This document shows, piece by piece, positions 32,743-43,767 of a DNA stretch of 52,394 nucleotides. This DNA comes from Gnetum montanum (Eukaryota; Streptophyta; Gnetopsida; Gnetales; Gnetaceae): positions 770,369 through 822,762 of the forward strand of contig MNCI01025132.1 of the NCBI GenBank assembly GCA_015680685.1, read 5' to 3'. A model generated the notes under the pieces. That model was not told the DNA's origin. It saw only the letters and a list, made by a program, of their open reading frames with translations, and searched no databases. Position 1 is the first letter of the stretch. The number at the start of each line of letters is the position of its first letter. A program made the translations under genes and the position numbers.

Positions 32743-34105
32743 TTAGTGGCCATCTCCCCCATGATTGAGTTGGAAGGTGGGGATCCAAAATAATGAGTAG
32801 GGTTGTCCATTAGTAGAGGTAGTGTTAGGACTGGCCATTTTAGGCTCATGGAAAGATTTGGTTTGCTGGATATTGACCAATAATTTCTTATCCAGGCTTC
32901 CAGGTTTATAGATCATCATGGCCTCTAAAGGAAAAGTTTCATGAATGATATAAGGTCCTTCCCACAATGTTTGAAATTTAGTACATTGTGATACATGTGT
33001 GGAATTCCAATAAAGAACTGTATCTCCTAGTTGGTATTTAACTTTCCTAATTCTTAGGTCATGACGTTGCTTGTTGAAGGCCTTGTGCAATTCGTTGGAT
33101 GACAGGGTAGCTAATCAATTTTCATCTAGCAAGTTAAGATTCATTAACTATTCTTTCTGTGGTAAATTGATGTCAAGGTTAAGGTCACATGCTGTAGATA
33201 GTTTATAGAGTTCAACTTGGACAGGAAGTGTTGGAAGTTTACTGTACACTAACTCATAGGGCAAATAGCCTATAGGAAGTTTCCATGTCGAGCAGTAGGA
33301 CCAAAGAGCATCGTTCAGTTTGGTGCTCCAATCTCGCCTATATTTGCTAATGGTTCATGTCAAAATTTTTGTAATTTCCCTATTGGTGACTTTGGCTTGA
33401 CCATTCGCTTGAGGATGATATAGTGTAGTTAATTTATACTCGACTCCTAAGTGTTGCATTAACTTCTGAAAAGTCACACTTGTAAAATGTGTACCATTAT
33501 CAGAAATAAGTGCATGAGGCACACCAAACCTATTTACAATTTGTTGTTGAACAAATCATGCAGTGGTGGATGATGTACAGTTGGTAATGATGATTTTTTC
33601 TACCCATTTTGTAAAATAATCAACAACAACAACAACGTATGCTTTTTCATTATACATTGGTGTAATAAGCACCATAAAATCAATACCCCATATGTCGAAG
33701 GGTTCTAAGGGTTGAATTCATTATTGTGGACCCTCCATTCTAGCAGTCATTCTCCCATTGCATTGGTAGTGTTCACAAGATTGGACAAAATGATGGGCGT
33801 CCCGAAATAATGTAGGCCAATAATATCCTGCAAACAAGATTTTAATGGCTATTCATATCTCAGTGTAATAACCTCCACAAGGACCCTCATGAGCATCTTG
33901 GAGAATTCGTAATTGATCTATGTCAGGAACACACCATTGGACCAAGCCATCGGAACATACCTTGTAAAGGTGTCCATTGATTTCCATGAAATGTTTGACT
34001 CAGTAGAGAAACCGTTGTTTCTTTTTAATGTCCAACCCTTGTGGTGTTTCTTGTGTGAGAAGATAAGTAAGAATGCTGCTATACCAATTTGTATCTATGG
34101 GTGAT
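32743..34105 (-). pseudogene. Gypsy-2 integrase and pol C-terminus
   Basis: WGIDFMVLITPMYN (first Asp), ALISDNGTHFTSVTF (second Asp, about 33520-33470) and HPQANGQAKVTNRE (about 33420-33375): the catalytic Glu of GQVE reads Lys. RRDWSTKLNDALWSYCSTWK, TACDLDLNINLPQKE and a long open C-terminus 33090-32743 (KVKYQLGDTVLYWNS, LWEGPYIIHETFPLEAM) ending NHGGDGH then TAA. No chromodomain. This end is the reference for the pol tail kept in gypsy-1. Confidence 0.9.
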
Positions 34106-34185
34106 TGATTATTTATTACACATGCAAAGAGGAGTTCATCAGGGAAGCAATCAAAAATTGGGTATTCGTCCTCTTGGTTGTCCCA

Positions 34186-34542
34186 TCACAATCGAGATAA
34201 ATGATTGGCAACAACATTATCGGTGCCTTTATGATTGACCATCGTAAGATTGAACTCTTGCAAGATCACGAGCCATTGTATGATGCGAGGGCTCATCGTT
34301 GGTTTATTCATAAGGAACTGAATCGCACTATGATCCATATGTACAAATACCTTATAGCCTAATACATAGTGCCTAAATTTTTTTAGTGCAAACACCACAG
34401 CCATTAACTCTTTTTCTATTGTGGTATAGTTGAGTTGTGCACCAACAATACTTCGACTTGCACAGTGAATGTAATAGGAATGTTTTTGGTCATCTAACTG
34501 TATAAGTACAGTTCCTAAAGCAAAATTGGACGTGTCAATCAT
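34186..34542 (-). pseudogene. Gypsy-2 RNase H (open, catalytic residues present)
   Basis: One open frame of 118 codons: MIDTSNFALGTVLIQ (Asp), YTTIEKELMAVVFALKKF (Glu), VHMDHSAIQFLMNK (Asp) and LQEFNLTMVNHKGTDNVVAN then HLSRL. All motif residues are intact, which makes it the best preserved domain in the window, but it is embedded in a broken polyprotein and so not expressed as a normal pol. Confidence 0.92.
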
Positions 34543-34559
34543 TATATGGAATAGTCTAG

Positions 34560-35640
34560 ACTAGTGAGAAGCTTGTAGAATGGGTGTTTCTATGAGCTTC
34601 TACTTCAAGATTTGGAAAGCTAGCTCACATTCCTTGGTCCATTCAAAGGGTACGTCCTTCTTCATTAATTCTACCAATAGTTTTGCAATCTTCAAAAAGT
34701 TCTCAATGAAATGTCTATAATAGCCAGCATGTCCAAGGAATGATCAAACATCTTTTATAGTTTCAGGTTGATGAGTGATTCTTTGGATGACTTTAATTTT
34801 TTTAGGATCTACCTCCATCCCTGTTTGTGAAATTTTATGCCCTAATACAATGCCCTCTTGGACCATTAAGTGGATTTTTTACCAATTGGACCTTAGGTTG
34901 GTTTCAACACATTATTTTAGTACTTGCTCTAATCAGTCCAATGCTTGTTCAAAGTTTGCTCCATATGTAGAGAAATCATCCATAAAAACCTCCATACCAT
35001 TCCCGATTTGTTGCTGAAATATACTGAAAACCAAACGTTGAAATGTGGTTGGAGCATTACACAAGCTAAACAACATCTACCTATATGCAAATGTCCCCTA
35101 AGGACTTGTAAATGTAGTTTTGGCTTGGTCTTCTGGTGCTATTTGGATTTGATTGTACCCACTATAACCATCCAAAAAACTATAATAACAATGTTCTACA
35201 ATGGTATTTAAGACTTGGTCAACGAATGGAAATGGGAAATGATCTTTAAATGTTGCCATGTTCAATAGCCTAAAGTCTATACACACCCTCTATTTACCAC
35301 CCTTTTTAGGCACAATGACTAATGGACTAACCCATTCACTATCATCAATGGGGTAGATGAACCTGGGCTTCAGAAGTTGTTCAATTTCTTCATTAATTAC
35401 TCGTTTAAGCTTTGAGTTTAGTCGTCTTTGCGGTTATCATCGAGGCTTCATAGAGGGGTTAGTGTAAATTCTATGTTGGCATATCCTAGGATCTATTCCT
35501 GTTAATTTGGGATATGACCAAGCAAAGGCTTTTGACCATTTTTTTACCATCTTCAACAATCTTTCTTTTTGTTGAGAAGCGAGCTTAGCATTAATGATTA
35601 CCGAATTTTCATTCTTGAGAAATGCATAATCCATACCGGT
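34560..35640 (-). pseudogene. Gypsy-2 reverse transcriptase
   Basis: DYAFLKNENSVIINAKLAS (linker to RT, 35634 on), KGGKWRVCIDFRLLNMATFKD (about 35310-35250), YYSFLDGYSGYNQIQIAP (about 35195-35140; Asp kept) and MEVFMDDFSTYGANFEQALD (about 35000-34940; DD kept), then HKISQTGMEVDPKKIKVI and KIAKLLVELMKKDVPFEWT. Several stops (for example after the FTSP motif at 35098), so inactive though catalytic Asps remain. Confidence 0.9.
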
Positions 35641-36345
35641 GGATAACGATTTTAATTCAAGGGGCTCTTACTTAAACTTGTCAAGGATTTCCAACTTTCC
35701 CCAATTGATATTTTTGGTGTCAGTACTTGGAAGTTGGCAATGGACTTGCTCTAATTCATCTATGCTATCGATATAGGCACAAGTCAAGCTCTCATTTGGT
35801 TCCATGCATAAAGTTGAATTGCTCTCTAGGTCAGCTATCAACCACTGGGTGCCTTCCTATCGTGTGGCTACTACATACAGGCATCTTTGTATGTCAGTTA
35901 CTTGTGCGCATTGGTTGCATGTAGGAAATGTTAAGCATTGTATAAACTAGGACTTTAGCATGCAGTTGCACCTGTGTCACTATATGCGATGCATAGAACT
36001 TTCTTCTTCTCAATCTTTCCAAACGTATTTTCTTTTGATATCTCTAGGAAAAGATCATGTATTCTTAGGCACGCATCAATTGTACTTAGCCATGCTCTTC
36101 CCATTATGATTGGGAAGTTTCCCTTATAGTTGTTGACTTGGATCACTAGGAAATCGGCTGGATACAACCACCCATAAATAGTGATGAAAATGTCCTCCAT
36201 TAGTCCCAATGGAATAGTGATGGACTAGTCAGTCAACTCTAAACAAATGTTACTCTTCTTTAGCGGAGGCAAGTTCTAGGATTTATACATTTTGTGGGAG
36301 ATCAAATTAACATTATAACCTAAATCCAAAAGAGCTTTGCAAGGC
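35640..36345 (-). pseudogene. Gypsy-2 protease and linker
   Basis: KALLDLGYNVNLISHKMYKS at 36340-36276: the active site is D-L-G, so Ser/Thr is lost. MGLMEDIFITIYGWLYPADF, FPIIMGRAWLSTIDACL (about 36120-36070) and a Cys-rich linker follow. Order and motif content match gypsy-1 and gypsy-3. Confidence 0.85.
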
Positions 36346-38976
36346 TTGTTCCTAGCAATTTGCAAATAAATAAGAGGACTTCCAAGATCAAAGAATTTCC
36401 TAGGAAGATGGCCAGCTTTAATCCAATCAATGATGGCATGGGTTAACATAACAGTGTGTGTTGAGTGCGGTTTTTGGTTTAAAGGAAGCTCTGAAGATTC
36501 AAATGATGATGAGGTGTTTGGATAATTAGTTGCTTGTGGTTTTAAGGACTTGGTTGAACTGTTGGTTCTAAAGAAAGGTCTCTTATTTGATCGGTTGTTC
36601 GAGCCAACAATAGGTTGAAGATTAACAGCCCTTGTAGCATTATGTTGTTGTAGCTGGGTAGGAAGCTCACCCTGCATAGTTGGAATAGTTGGTAATGGAG
36701 CTAAGGGTGGAAGAGATGCAGATAGATGAGAAGGATAGTACATATGTGGAGCATCACCCCAAGAAGAAGAAGTTCTATAGTACTCGGGGGTTTGGTAGTA
36801 AGGCTGAAGAGCAACGTGACTAGTAGAGTCACATGGAGAGATCGGCTGCTGAACGTAATACTCATATGGATTAGGTTGATGGTAAGGATACTGTTGAAGT
36901 GGTGGTGGCATTCCCAATGATTGTGGGTGTTTCCACCGTTGATACTGTTCATTCAGTTGTGATGGAGCTCCACTTGGGTAATATGTTAAAGGTTGGTGAA
37001 ATTGCCTTGGGTTACCTTGAGGATAAGGTAACCTTCTGGGTGTTTTCCATCTGTTTAATCATGGGTTTAGTGAATACACTCCAAAATCTTACAGATGTGA
37101 CATCACTGGGTAACATCCCTTAGGATGGTCATCTTGGAAAATCTCACATCCACCATCATTTTCTGTGTCCAAATCCACAACTTCTTTAATGACAACAACC
37201 TTGCCCTTACCCTTGTTACATGCATACTCAACTTCTTTCTTTTTCCTTCTCTCTCGATCACTACTTTGTTCTCTAGACTCTTGTACTACTTTTAGGACAG
37301 TTTGAAATTTATTGTCTAGGAAGTTCCACATTTGATCCATGTTTGCCGATACTTCTGATGCAAATTTTTGAATAGGCAAAGTCTTTCTATTCACCATCTC
37401 TTCAAGTGGTGACTCTTCTTTATCTTCGCAAAATCTAATTTCCTTCTTTCGAAGGGAAGGATCTTTGTTATACTCCTTCACACTTTCTCTTTTCCTCAAC
37501 TCACCTTCCTCCTTGGCAACTTGCTCCAACAATCTTTGTATTTAATGGGCTTTGAGCTTGGTTAGCCTTCCTTGGGCATAAGTCCCAAGGGTTCTTCGCG
37601 TTTTGTACCTAAGCCCATCTACGAGATGACATAGTTGTTTCTTCTACAAGTAACCATGGCTAGAACAACGATGTAACAATGAATAATATCAGCCCATGGC
37701 AGCATCCAAGGATTCGTGTCGTCCTTGTTTCCATCCTTGTATTTGCTTACGTAGGTTGGATACTCAGGAGTATGTTTGATACTTATTGTTGAATAGCTCC
37801 AACATGGTACTCCATTAACAAATGAATTCCAGTTCTAAGGACCGGTACTAGCTTTCTGCTTCCTTGATCAGTGTTCGTGGAAATAATTGAGCTTTTTCCA
37901 CTCATTTTCTATATTCTGCAAGGCACATGTGTCGTGGAATGCTTGTAAATGGTTTTGAGGATCAACATTGTATCCCCCTTCAAATCGTGGGATGTTATTC
38001 ATGTCTAGTCTTTTGATCCTACTGTCTTTCTGGTGCCTTTTTGGGATCCTAACAGCCTCTGTTATATTTAACATACTTCGGGTGGTGAGTAGGGGTTTAT
38101 TGTGATCATGTTGTCTATGGTGTCTATGATGCCTATGCTATTCCCTACTCTCCCTTCTTTCACGATGTGTGTCTCTGGAATGCCCTTGCCACCTTTCTCT
38201 ACTATTTTATCGGTGATTTCTATTTTGCTTACCATTGTCCTCATGGTCTCACCCTTTGCAACTATGTTCAAATCCCGAAGGAGAGGGGGAAGAAGATGAT
38301 GAAGGTGAAGAGGAAGGAGAACTAGCACCATGACAATGCCTGTCACCTTCTCTTCAGTGGTTGTAGCCTCGGTCATGATCATGATCGGAATGTCCATCCT
38401 TGTCATGCGTTCATGTTCCTTTTCTGGACTCTTGGTGTCCATTGGTACCAAAACTTGGATTATGAATAGTTGGGTGAAGATTCTGGTACTCAACTCCTTG
38501 ACCAAAGTCAATGAGAGGAACATCGTTTTTTGGAACGAGATAGGTTCACCACTATCATTTTCATTTAGGACATACGGGACATCCTGAGACGGCTTCTCCT
38601 TCACGGATTCATAATGTCTCTCCTATTGTAGATTCCTCTGGCATTGTGCCTCCATGGGTTAATAATTTCTCGAATCTTGTTCATGCATAATGTACTCTGA
38701 TTGTAAGTGCTGCATACCAATTTGTGTGAGAGCATGAAGAAGCATGCTCAGAATCAAACGATCAGGAGGTAGCACTATGTTACCTTCTAAATCACACCAT
38801 CACAGTTGTTCATCCTAGTGAAGGATAAAGGTAAAGTCTAGTATATACTCATCAGGATGAGCGTATACCATGCGAAACTATTGGGGCACTGGCAGATCAT
38901 CATGTGCACCCTGCCTCCAATTATTCATGGTGTCAGACCTAGTCGATGAAGCACTCTCATAAGAAGAAGGAGACAT
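36345..38976 (-). pseudogene. Gypsy-2 gag
   Basis: The ATG at 38976 (MSPSSYESASSTRSD) lies 118 bp inside the PBS. YAHPDEYILDFTFILH, LEGNIVLPPDRLILSMLL, an Arg/Asp-rich segment, the core RIKRLDMNNIPRFEGGYNVDP (about 38020-37955) and QNHLQAFHDTCALQNIENEW follow. After these: a Lys/Glu-rich segment with EEMVNRKTLPIQKF (37532-37089 open), a knuckle with the second Cys replaced by Phe (C-x2-F-x3-H-x3-C near 37150-37115), and the Tyr/Pro/Gln-rich tail YYVQQPISPCDS, TMQGELPTQLQQHNATR (36917-36276 open, 213 codons running into protease). Confidence 0.88.
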
Positions 38977-39093
38977 AATTGATTATTTAGTGTGCGATAC
39001 CCTTTTCTGGTGATTGTAGGATAGTTAACTCTAAGGGTTCGTTCTAACGATGGAACGATTTCCCAAGTTCTAATCAGCAGACAAACAACAAAA

Positions 39094-39111
39094 TCCCCAG
39101 CAATGGCACCA
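39094..39111 (-). other. Primer-binding site of gypsy-2
   Basis: Minus strand TGGTGCCATTGCTGGGGA, one base from the LTR; tRNA-Asp type. Confidence 0.88.
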
Positions 39112-39112
39112 A

Positions 39113-39835
39113 TGATGAGAGACAAACTACCCCTACACCCAACCATATTAATATGAGTGTTCACGTGTAATCTGGTCAAACTCCAAGGATTAAGTGCTTA
39201 TGCACCTACATAGAATAAGGATGAGTTATGTAGTCGTTGTCTTCCCAAGCTTACTTATAAGGCACAATTATATGGTTAAGTAAAGTTGAGGTGTATGATT
39301 TTTATGTTTTTCTTTTATATTTTCTATCCTGGTCTCCTAAGTGTGTGCAATGAAAATATTTAATTAACTAGTGGATTTTGTAACTCTAATGTGAATCAAA
39401 TCCTAACACCAGCATTTGTTCCCACTCTCTAGACACCTCCTGAACTAGTGTAACACTACTAGGATTACCAAACGATAATTGTTACTGGGTTCCCAAGTGT
39501 TCCACGTATGCTCGAAGTGGTCATGCTGAGTGTGCTAATTCATTGGTAATTGATAATTAACAATTCTATGAAATAACATTAATTAATTATTGAAAGCATC
39601 AAATAACAGTAAATAAAATGAAATGCAATAATTAAGCTATTTTGATTGTTGCAAGGTTTCTAACAAAGTTCATCTTTATTTCCAGACACAAGGTGTGCTC
39701 AAGTACACAATGCTCGAATAAAGATCCATTCACTCTATGACTCCTATTGTGACCACTCAGAAATAATTCTAACTCTGGAATAAAAAAACTGCAAGAGTTC
39801 AGCTAAGGGACTGAAAAACTACTACTCAAGACCAA
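39113..39835 (-). repeat. 5' LTR of gypsy-2, truncated at its U3 end
   Basis: Aligns closely to 30009-30737 up to CTACTCAAGACCAA. The partner then continues to its TATA box and palindromes, whereas here unrelated sequence follows. A short GGATCGCTTATTT at 39949-39961 recurs near the end of the partner LTR (30838-30853), so a replaced or deleted U3 segment rather than a clean break is possible. Confidence 0.85.
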
Positions 39836-40287
39836 CATCCAATTGTACACATCTTCACAACAATTTTCAACGAATTCTTCTTTTCATTGTTGTGAATTCT
39901 TATGTCCTCTTCAAATATTTCCTTATATTGAACTCTTCCAAATTTAATGGATCGCTTATTTAGTTTACCTTATCTATTAACCTTCCTGCTAACACTACTC
40001 AAAAGAAACCAAGTTACCACAATCACAACTTAGTCGAGTGTAACGATCAACAAGATAAGGCATATAATCACTATGTGTTACACATTGCAGAGTAATTCAT
40101 GATTTTGTTGTGATTGCAGTGGGAAGCATGGACTAGAAGTGGGACTATCTTCACTAAGGATGATGCAATCGTACCACACAATGAGGATTATTCATGATCA
40201 AAGGATCTCTTCTTTCTCTCTCATTCTCTTGCTGCCAAGAGGTGTTGGATGTCAATATTCTCCAAGGTGTTCACTCCTCTTCTCATG
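39836..40287 (+). other. Gypsy-3 3' UTR resumed
   Basis: From about 40100 it follows the gypsy-1 UTR (minus strand 9790-9540): TTTTGTTGTGATTGCAG (splice-acceptor-like, ending 40120), TTCTTTCTCTC, GATGTCAAT and AAGGTGTTCACTC...CATGAACAC. 39836-40100 has no recognised homology. No long frame follows the acceptor here. Confidence 0.65.
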
Positions 40288-40292
40288 AACAC

Positions 40293-41049
40293 TGATGAGT
40301 GGCGAGGTACCCCTACACTCAACCATACGAATACGAGCGTGCACGCGCGATCCGGTCGAACTCCGTAGACTAAATGCCTTAATGCCACAAGAAACACTTG
40401 GGGTTAATCGTTTGTTGTCTTCCCAGGCTTGCTTGTAAGTGTCACGGTGTATGGTTAAGCAAGTCTGAGGTATGTGATTTTTTTTTGGTATTTTCAAGTT
40501 TGTCTTCTAAGCTATGAGAGGAAAGGGTTGAGAAACTAAGCTAACTCTAACTAATGTCTTAAGTCTAAATTAACTAGCGTCAACATCCGTTCCCACTTAC
40601 CGGACACACCCTGAACTATGCAACTNNNNNNNNNNNNNNNNNNNNNNNNNNNNNNNNNNNNNNNNNNNNNNNNNNNNNNNNNNNNNNNNNNNNNNNNNNN
40701 NNNNNNNNNNNNNNNNNNNNNNNNNNNNNNNNNNNNNNNNNNNNNNNNNNNNNNNNNNNNNNNNNNNNNNNNNNNNNNNNNNNNNNNNNNNCAAGGTTTA
40801 TCCAATCAAGTTCGTCTTTATTGCCGTACACAACTTGGGTTCAGGTTACAAGCTGCTCGAATAAAGAGCCATTCACTTTAGGACTCCTACTGCGGGCACA
40901 TGGGGAAAAATTCTAACTCTGGAGTGATCAATCTGCCAGAGCTTCGCTACTTCTAGCCAGGATTGGGAAATGAGGGGAGTGCTGCCTCTTATTTATAGAT
41001 ATGGCGGCGGACCGCGATATCACGGCACAGTGCATGTCGCGTCTCATCA
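40293..41049 (-). repeat. Solo gypsy LTR in the gypsy-3 3' UTR, with sequence gap
   Basis: Plus-strand TGATGAGTGG ... GCGTCTCATCA, flanked by the TSD AACAC (40288-40292 and 41050-41054). It is close to the gypsy-1 LTRs. 40626-40791 is 166 N. TATA box on the minus strand near 40988-41000; only a decayed palindrome remains at 41012-41040. Confidence 0.95.
40626..40791. other. Assembly gap (166 N)
   Basis: Unresolved bases within the solo LTR. Comparison with related LTRs suggests the true missing length is larger (about 270 bp). Reading frames that cross it are meaningless. Confidence 0.98.
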
Positions 41050-41217
41050 AACACCCAATGTTATAAAAGTTGTAATTTTGTACACTTGGGCACTCAGAAT
41101 CTATATGTCTATTTCATCTAAGTTAGTTTGTAATGTCAGTCAATAATTCCATACCTACCCAATATGTTATATTGTAAAGAACTTGTTCCTCCTCTTCTTT
41201 ACTTAAGGATGAGTTTT
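41050..41217 (+). other. End of gypsy-3 3' UTR
   Basis: GTCAGTCAATAATTCCATACC and AAAGAACTTGTTCC match the gypsy-1 UTR beside its polypurine tract (9431-9500, other strand). Confidence 0.75.
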
Positions 41218-41234
41218 CATTCAGTTGTGGGGGT
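41218..41234 (+). promoter_or_regulatory. Polypurine tract of gypsy-3
   Basis: ATTCAGTTGTGGGGGTA directly before the 3' LTR. Confidence 0.92.
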
Positions 41235-42071
41235 ATGATGAACCACCATTTATGTCGGCCACAACGTCGAGTATGTGATGTCGGGGCCTAGATCCAAAAT
41301 CGGATATTCGACGTTGGGGTATATTCCCCAAGGTTATAAATACCACACCTAGGCTCCCGTTTGGAGTAAGTTTTTGATTATTCTTAGTCAAAGTAGTGAT
41401 GCTCTTGCAGTTTATTTTCCTCCAAGTTAGAATATTTTCTCAGTGCCAGCAAAAGGAGTCTTGAGTGTGTACGATTCTTTGTTCGAGCATTGATGTACTT
41501 CAGCGCAACACTGTGACAAGAATAAAACGAACTCTTTTGACAATCCTTGCAGCACTAAGAATGGCTTAATATTTTCTTTAATGCATTATACTTTCTTGTT
41601 CTTTACTTTAATACATTTGATTACGCAATTTATTTCTAGCAATTAATAAACACGAGCACAACCACTTTGAGCATTCATATAGTACTTGGTAACCTAGCAA
41701 TGCTTAACGTTTAGTAGCTCAGCAATGCTATATGTGTTCAGGATGTGTCCAAGAAAGTGGAGCAGTTACTTATGTTAGCCTAGCTAGGCATTAGACAATA
41801 GTTTCAATCTACTCTACCCTTTATTCTTGTTGTAGGCAATTACATCCATAAAACATAAAATGATAAAAATTCATATACCTCAATTACACTTAAACCATAC
41901 CCTTGAGCATCACAAGTGTAGTTGGAAAGACAACAAACATTCTCAATGTCGTTTCACTTCCTAAAGGAACTAGTATATGAGATAACTATAGGTCCACGAA
42001 ATTCGACCGGATCACGCATAACGCCTTAGTGATTCATATGGTTGGGTGTAGGGGTACCTCGTCGCTCATTA
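41235..42071 (+). repeat. 3' LTR of gypsy-3
   Basis: TGATGAACCACC ... GTCGCTCATTA, 837 bp; the terminal CA has become TA. TATA box TATAAATA at 41335-41342. Followed by the TSD GTCAG. Confidence 0.95.
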
Positions 42072-42076
42072 GTCAG

Positions 42077-43440
42077 CATCCATAGTAATATGTTAATGAA
42101 TATCTCTTAAAGGTCATTTATTAATGGAAGTACTGAAATCTATATGCATCAATAGGTACAGTGCCTAAGGCATGCATGGTTGTTCCTTCCATTTTCTAAG
42201 TAATTAAACTACATTTTTTGCCTCAATTTTTCCAATAGAATACTTAATCAAAATTTTGCTTGATTTTCCATTGTTGATTCCTAGTAGAATTCAAATGAAT
42301 CATTGTACAACTAAATGCTAGTGGAATATGACCAAAGACGTATAAGTCTTTGATTTGTTGGCCAACAAAGAGAATCTATATCACCATTCATAATTCATAA
42401 TCAAACACAACTTAATAAATAATAGCTAATTAATAGTTAATTTAATTAGTAAATTCATGATTGCGAGCAATAACATAGTGAGTTAGGCTTTATATTTGAA
42501 TCAAACTTTTATCCTATGTTAAGGCCTCTACACTATTAATATAAGGTTCCATTGTATTGTGTGTCAAAGATCAGCCATTGATATTTCTCTATTTATGAGA
42601 AGGGCTCGATCAATGTTTTAACCATGCATCTAGTAGCAAATACTTCTAGTTGCATTATATGTACCATAAATGTATGTTAATTGTTTTATCATACATGTAA
42701 CCTGTTCCAACCTGTCAATTTACCGATCTCCATTAAAGGTGCTGAAAACTTTTACTTCATACCCAGAAACAATTAAAAAAAAAGGCCGATCAATTCTAAG
42801 CCGTGGCTGTAATTAAAGATTTAAATTCTAACATTATCATGAAATAGGGATCAGATAACATATTGTCTTTCATTTTAAATGTTGAAGATGCCAGATAACT
42901 CAGAATAGTAATCTGGAATCATGATATTGAAAGTAATATTGAAAATAACATTAAATTTTTAAACATTTTCAAAAAGGTATATAATTTCTACGGACAAAAC
43001 TAAACAAATAACCCAGAAATGCAGGGAATCGTCTAGAATCACATCAGAATTGCCTGGAATCCCCTGGTATTTCTTGAAAACAGAATTTCAATTTGGATCC
43101 AGATTGTATTGAGTTAAATGGCAACTCTGGTCTTAGAATTATGATTACGATCCCACAAGAATAGATTCTAATCAAGGTAAAAGAATCTACAGTATATTTG
43201 TTGTAAATGGTATGAGAACACGGCTACGATATTTATGTTTATTTCCATATTCAAAGTGATAAGTGGGTATATACTGTCTTAATCTTATATGTCTAACCAA
43301 GTTACACTGGAATATCGATGTGGAGATTTATGTTATTCGCTTATGTTGGGAATGTTAAACGTCAGTACCCATGCTAAATGGACACAACAGAACGAAAAAC
43401 AGAAGAATTGCACATGAGTAATTCCATTAAAAAGGGAAAT
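42077..43440. other. Unassigned AT-rich DNA, possible intron
   Basis: No transposon motif, RNA gene or coding frame recognised. It lies directly downstream (minus strand) of the candidate exon 43498-43665, so it may be its first intron. If so, gypsy-3 and further elements sit in that intron. Confidence 0.4.
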
Positions 43441-43497
43441 TCAAAGAAAAATCCACATATTCATGGGATACGAGACGAAAAAGCATGACTGCGTTAC

Positions 43498-43665
43498 CTG
43501 CGGATTTGGGAGAGGAGACAGAGAAGAGGAAATAGAAGCGGATGAAGAGGATGAGACATGGTTAAGATGATCCGTTGTTGTCACGGTTGCCGAAAAAAGG
43601 CGCACCCGTATTACCGTTCGTTGTTGGCTGAAAACCTGATAACATTGATGATGATGAGGTAGCAT
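43498..43665 (-). CDS. Candidate first exon of a host gene, possible mitochondrial presequence (partial)
   Basis: The minus-strand ATG at 43665 opens 56 codons (MLPHHHQCYQVFSQQ, then RTVIRVRLFSATVTTTDH and a Ser-rich tail ending SPLPNPQ) and meets CAG|GTAACG, a good plant 5' splice site in phase 0. An in-frame TAA lies upstream, so this is the first start. The peptide has four Arg and no acidic residue in its first 31 positions, and RLF|SAT fits the R-x-F/S cleavage pattern of plant mitochondrial presequences. The segment is clearly richer in GC and CpG than its AT-rich surroundings, unlike the decayed elements. No mature domain is visible, so the product is unknown. Downstream exons were not found in the window. 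A chance frame remains possible. Confidence 0.4.
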
Positions 43666-43762
43666 TGGTAACAGCAATTATGATGGTGGTATAAGTGTCA
43701 GCCTCAAGGTTGTGCACTGCTATCTTCTAGTAACCAAAAAATAACAAACCTGGGCCAAAGAG
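43666..43762 (-). promoter_or_regulatory. Short leader between copia-2 and the candidate exon
   Basis: Ninety-seven bases of non-repeat DNA upstream of the ATG. No TATA box seen. The copia-2 3' LTR, in the same orientation, follows immediately and separates this leader from whatever promoter lay further upstream. Confidence 0.3.
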
Positions 43763-43767
43763 GTAAC

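Larger units (their letters stand above)
29920..39835 (-). mobile_element. Gypsy-2 block: minus-strand gypsy element with irregular ends, inside the gypsy-3 3' UTR
   Basis: In minus orientation: 5'-truncated LTR (39835-39113), PBS, gag, protease, RT, RNase H, integrase, 3' UTR, polypurine tract, full LTR (30864-30009), then a second PBS and about 70-90 bp of leader (30007 to about 29920). So both ends are abnormal: one LTR lost its U3 end, and the other LTR is followed by another element's 5' leader. No TSD found. It resembles a piece of a head-to-tail tandem. It has the longest open integrase and RNase H frames here. Confidence 0.85.
20425..42071 (+). mobile_element. Gypsy-3: complete but degenerate Ty3/gypsy element interrupted by two later insertions
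   Basis: 5' LTR 20425-21246 and 3' LTR 41235-42071, with the TSD GTCAG at 20420-20424 and 42072-42076. Internal: tRNA-Asp-like PBS, gag, protease, RT, RNase H, integrase, 3' UTR and polypurine tract. The 3' UTR is split by the gypsy-2 block (about 29920-39835) and by a solo LTR (40293-41049). Continuity across both is shown by UTR blocks matching gypsy-1: the block at 29386-29424 on the left, and the splice-acceptor, AAGGTGTTCAC and polypurine segments on the right (40101-40292 and 41050-41234). Confidence 0.93.

Noticed and set aside
40551-40881. Frames running through the N gap
   Set aside because: They consist mostly of unknown residues and lie inside a solo LTR.
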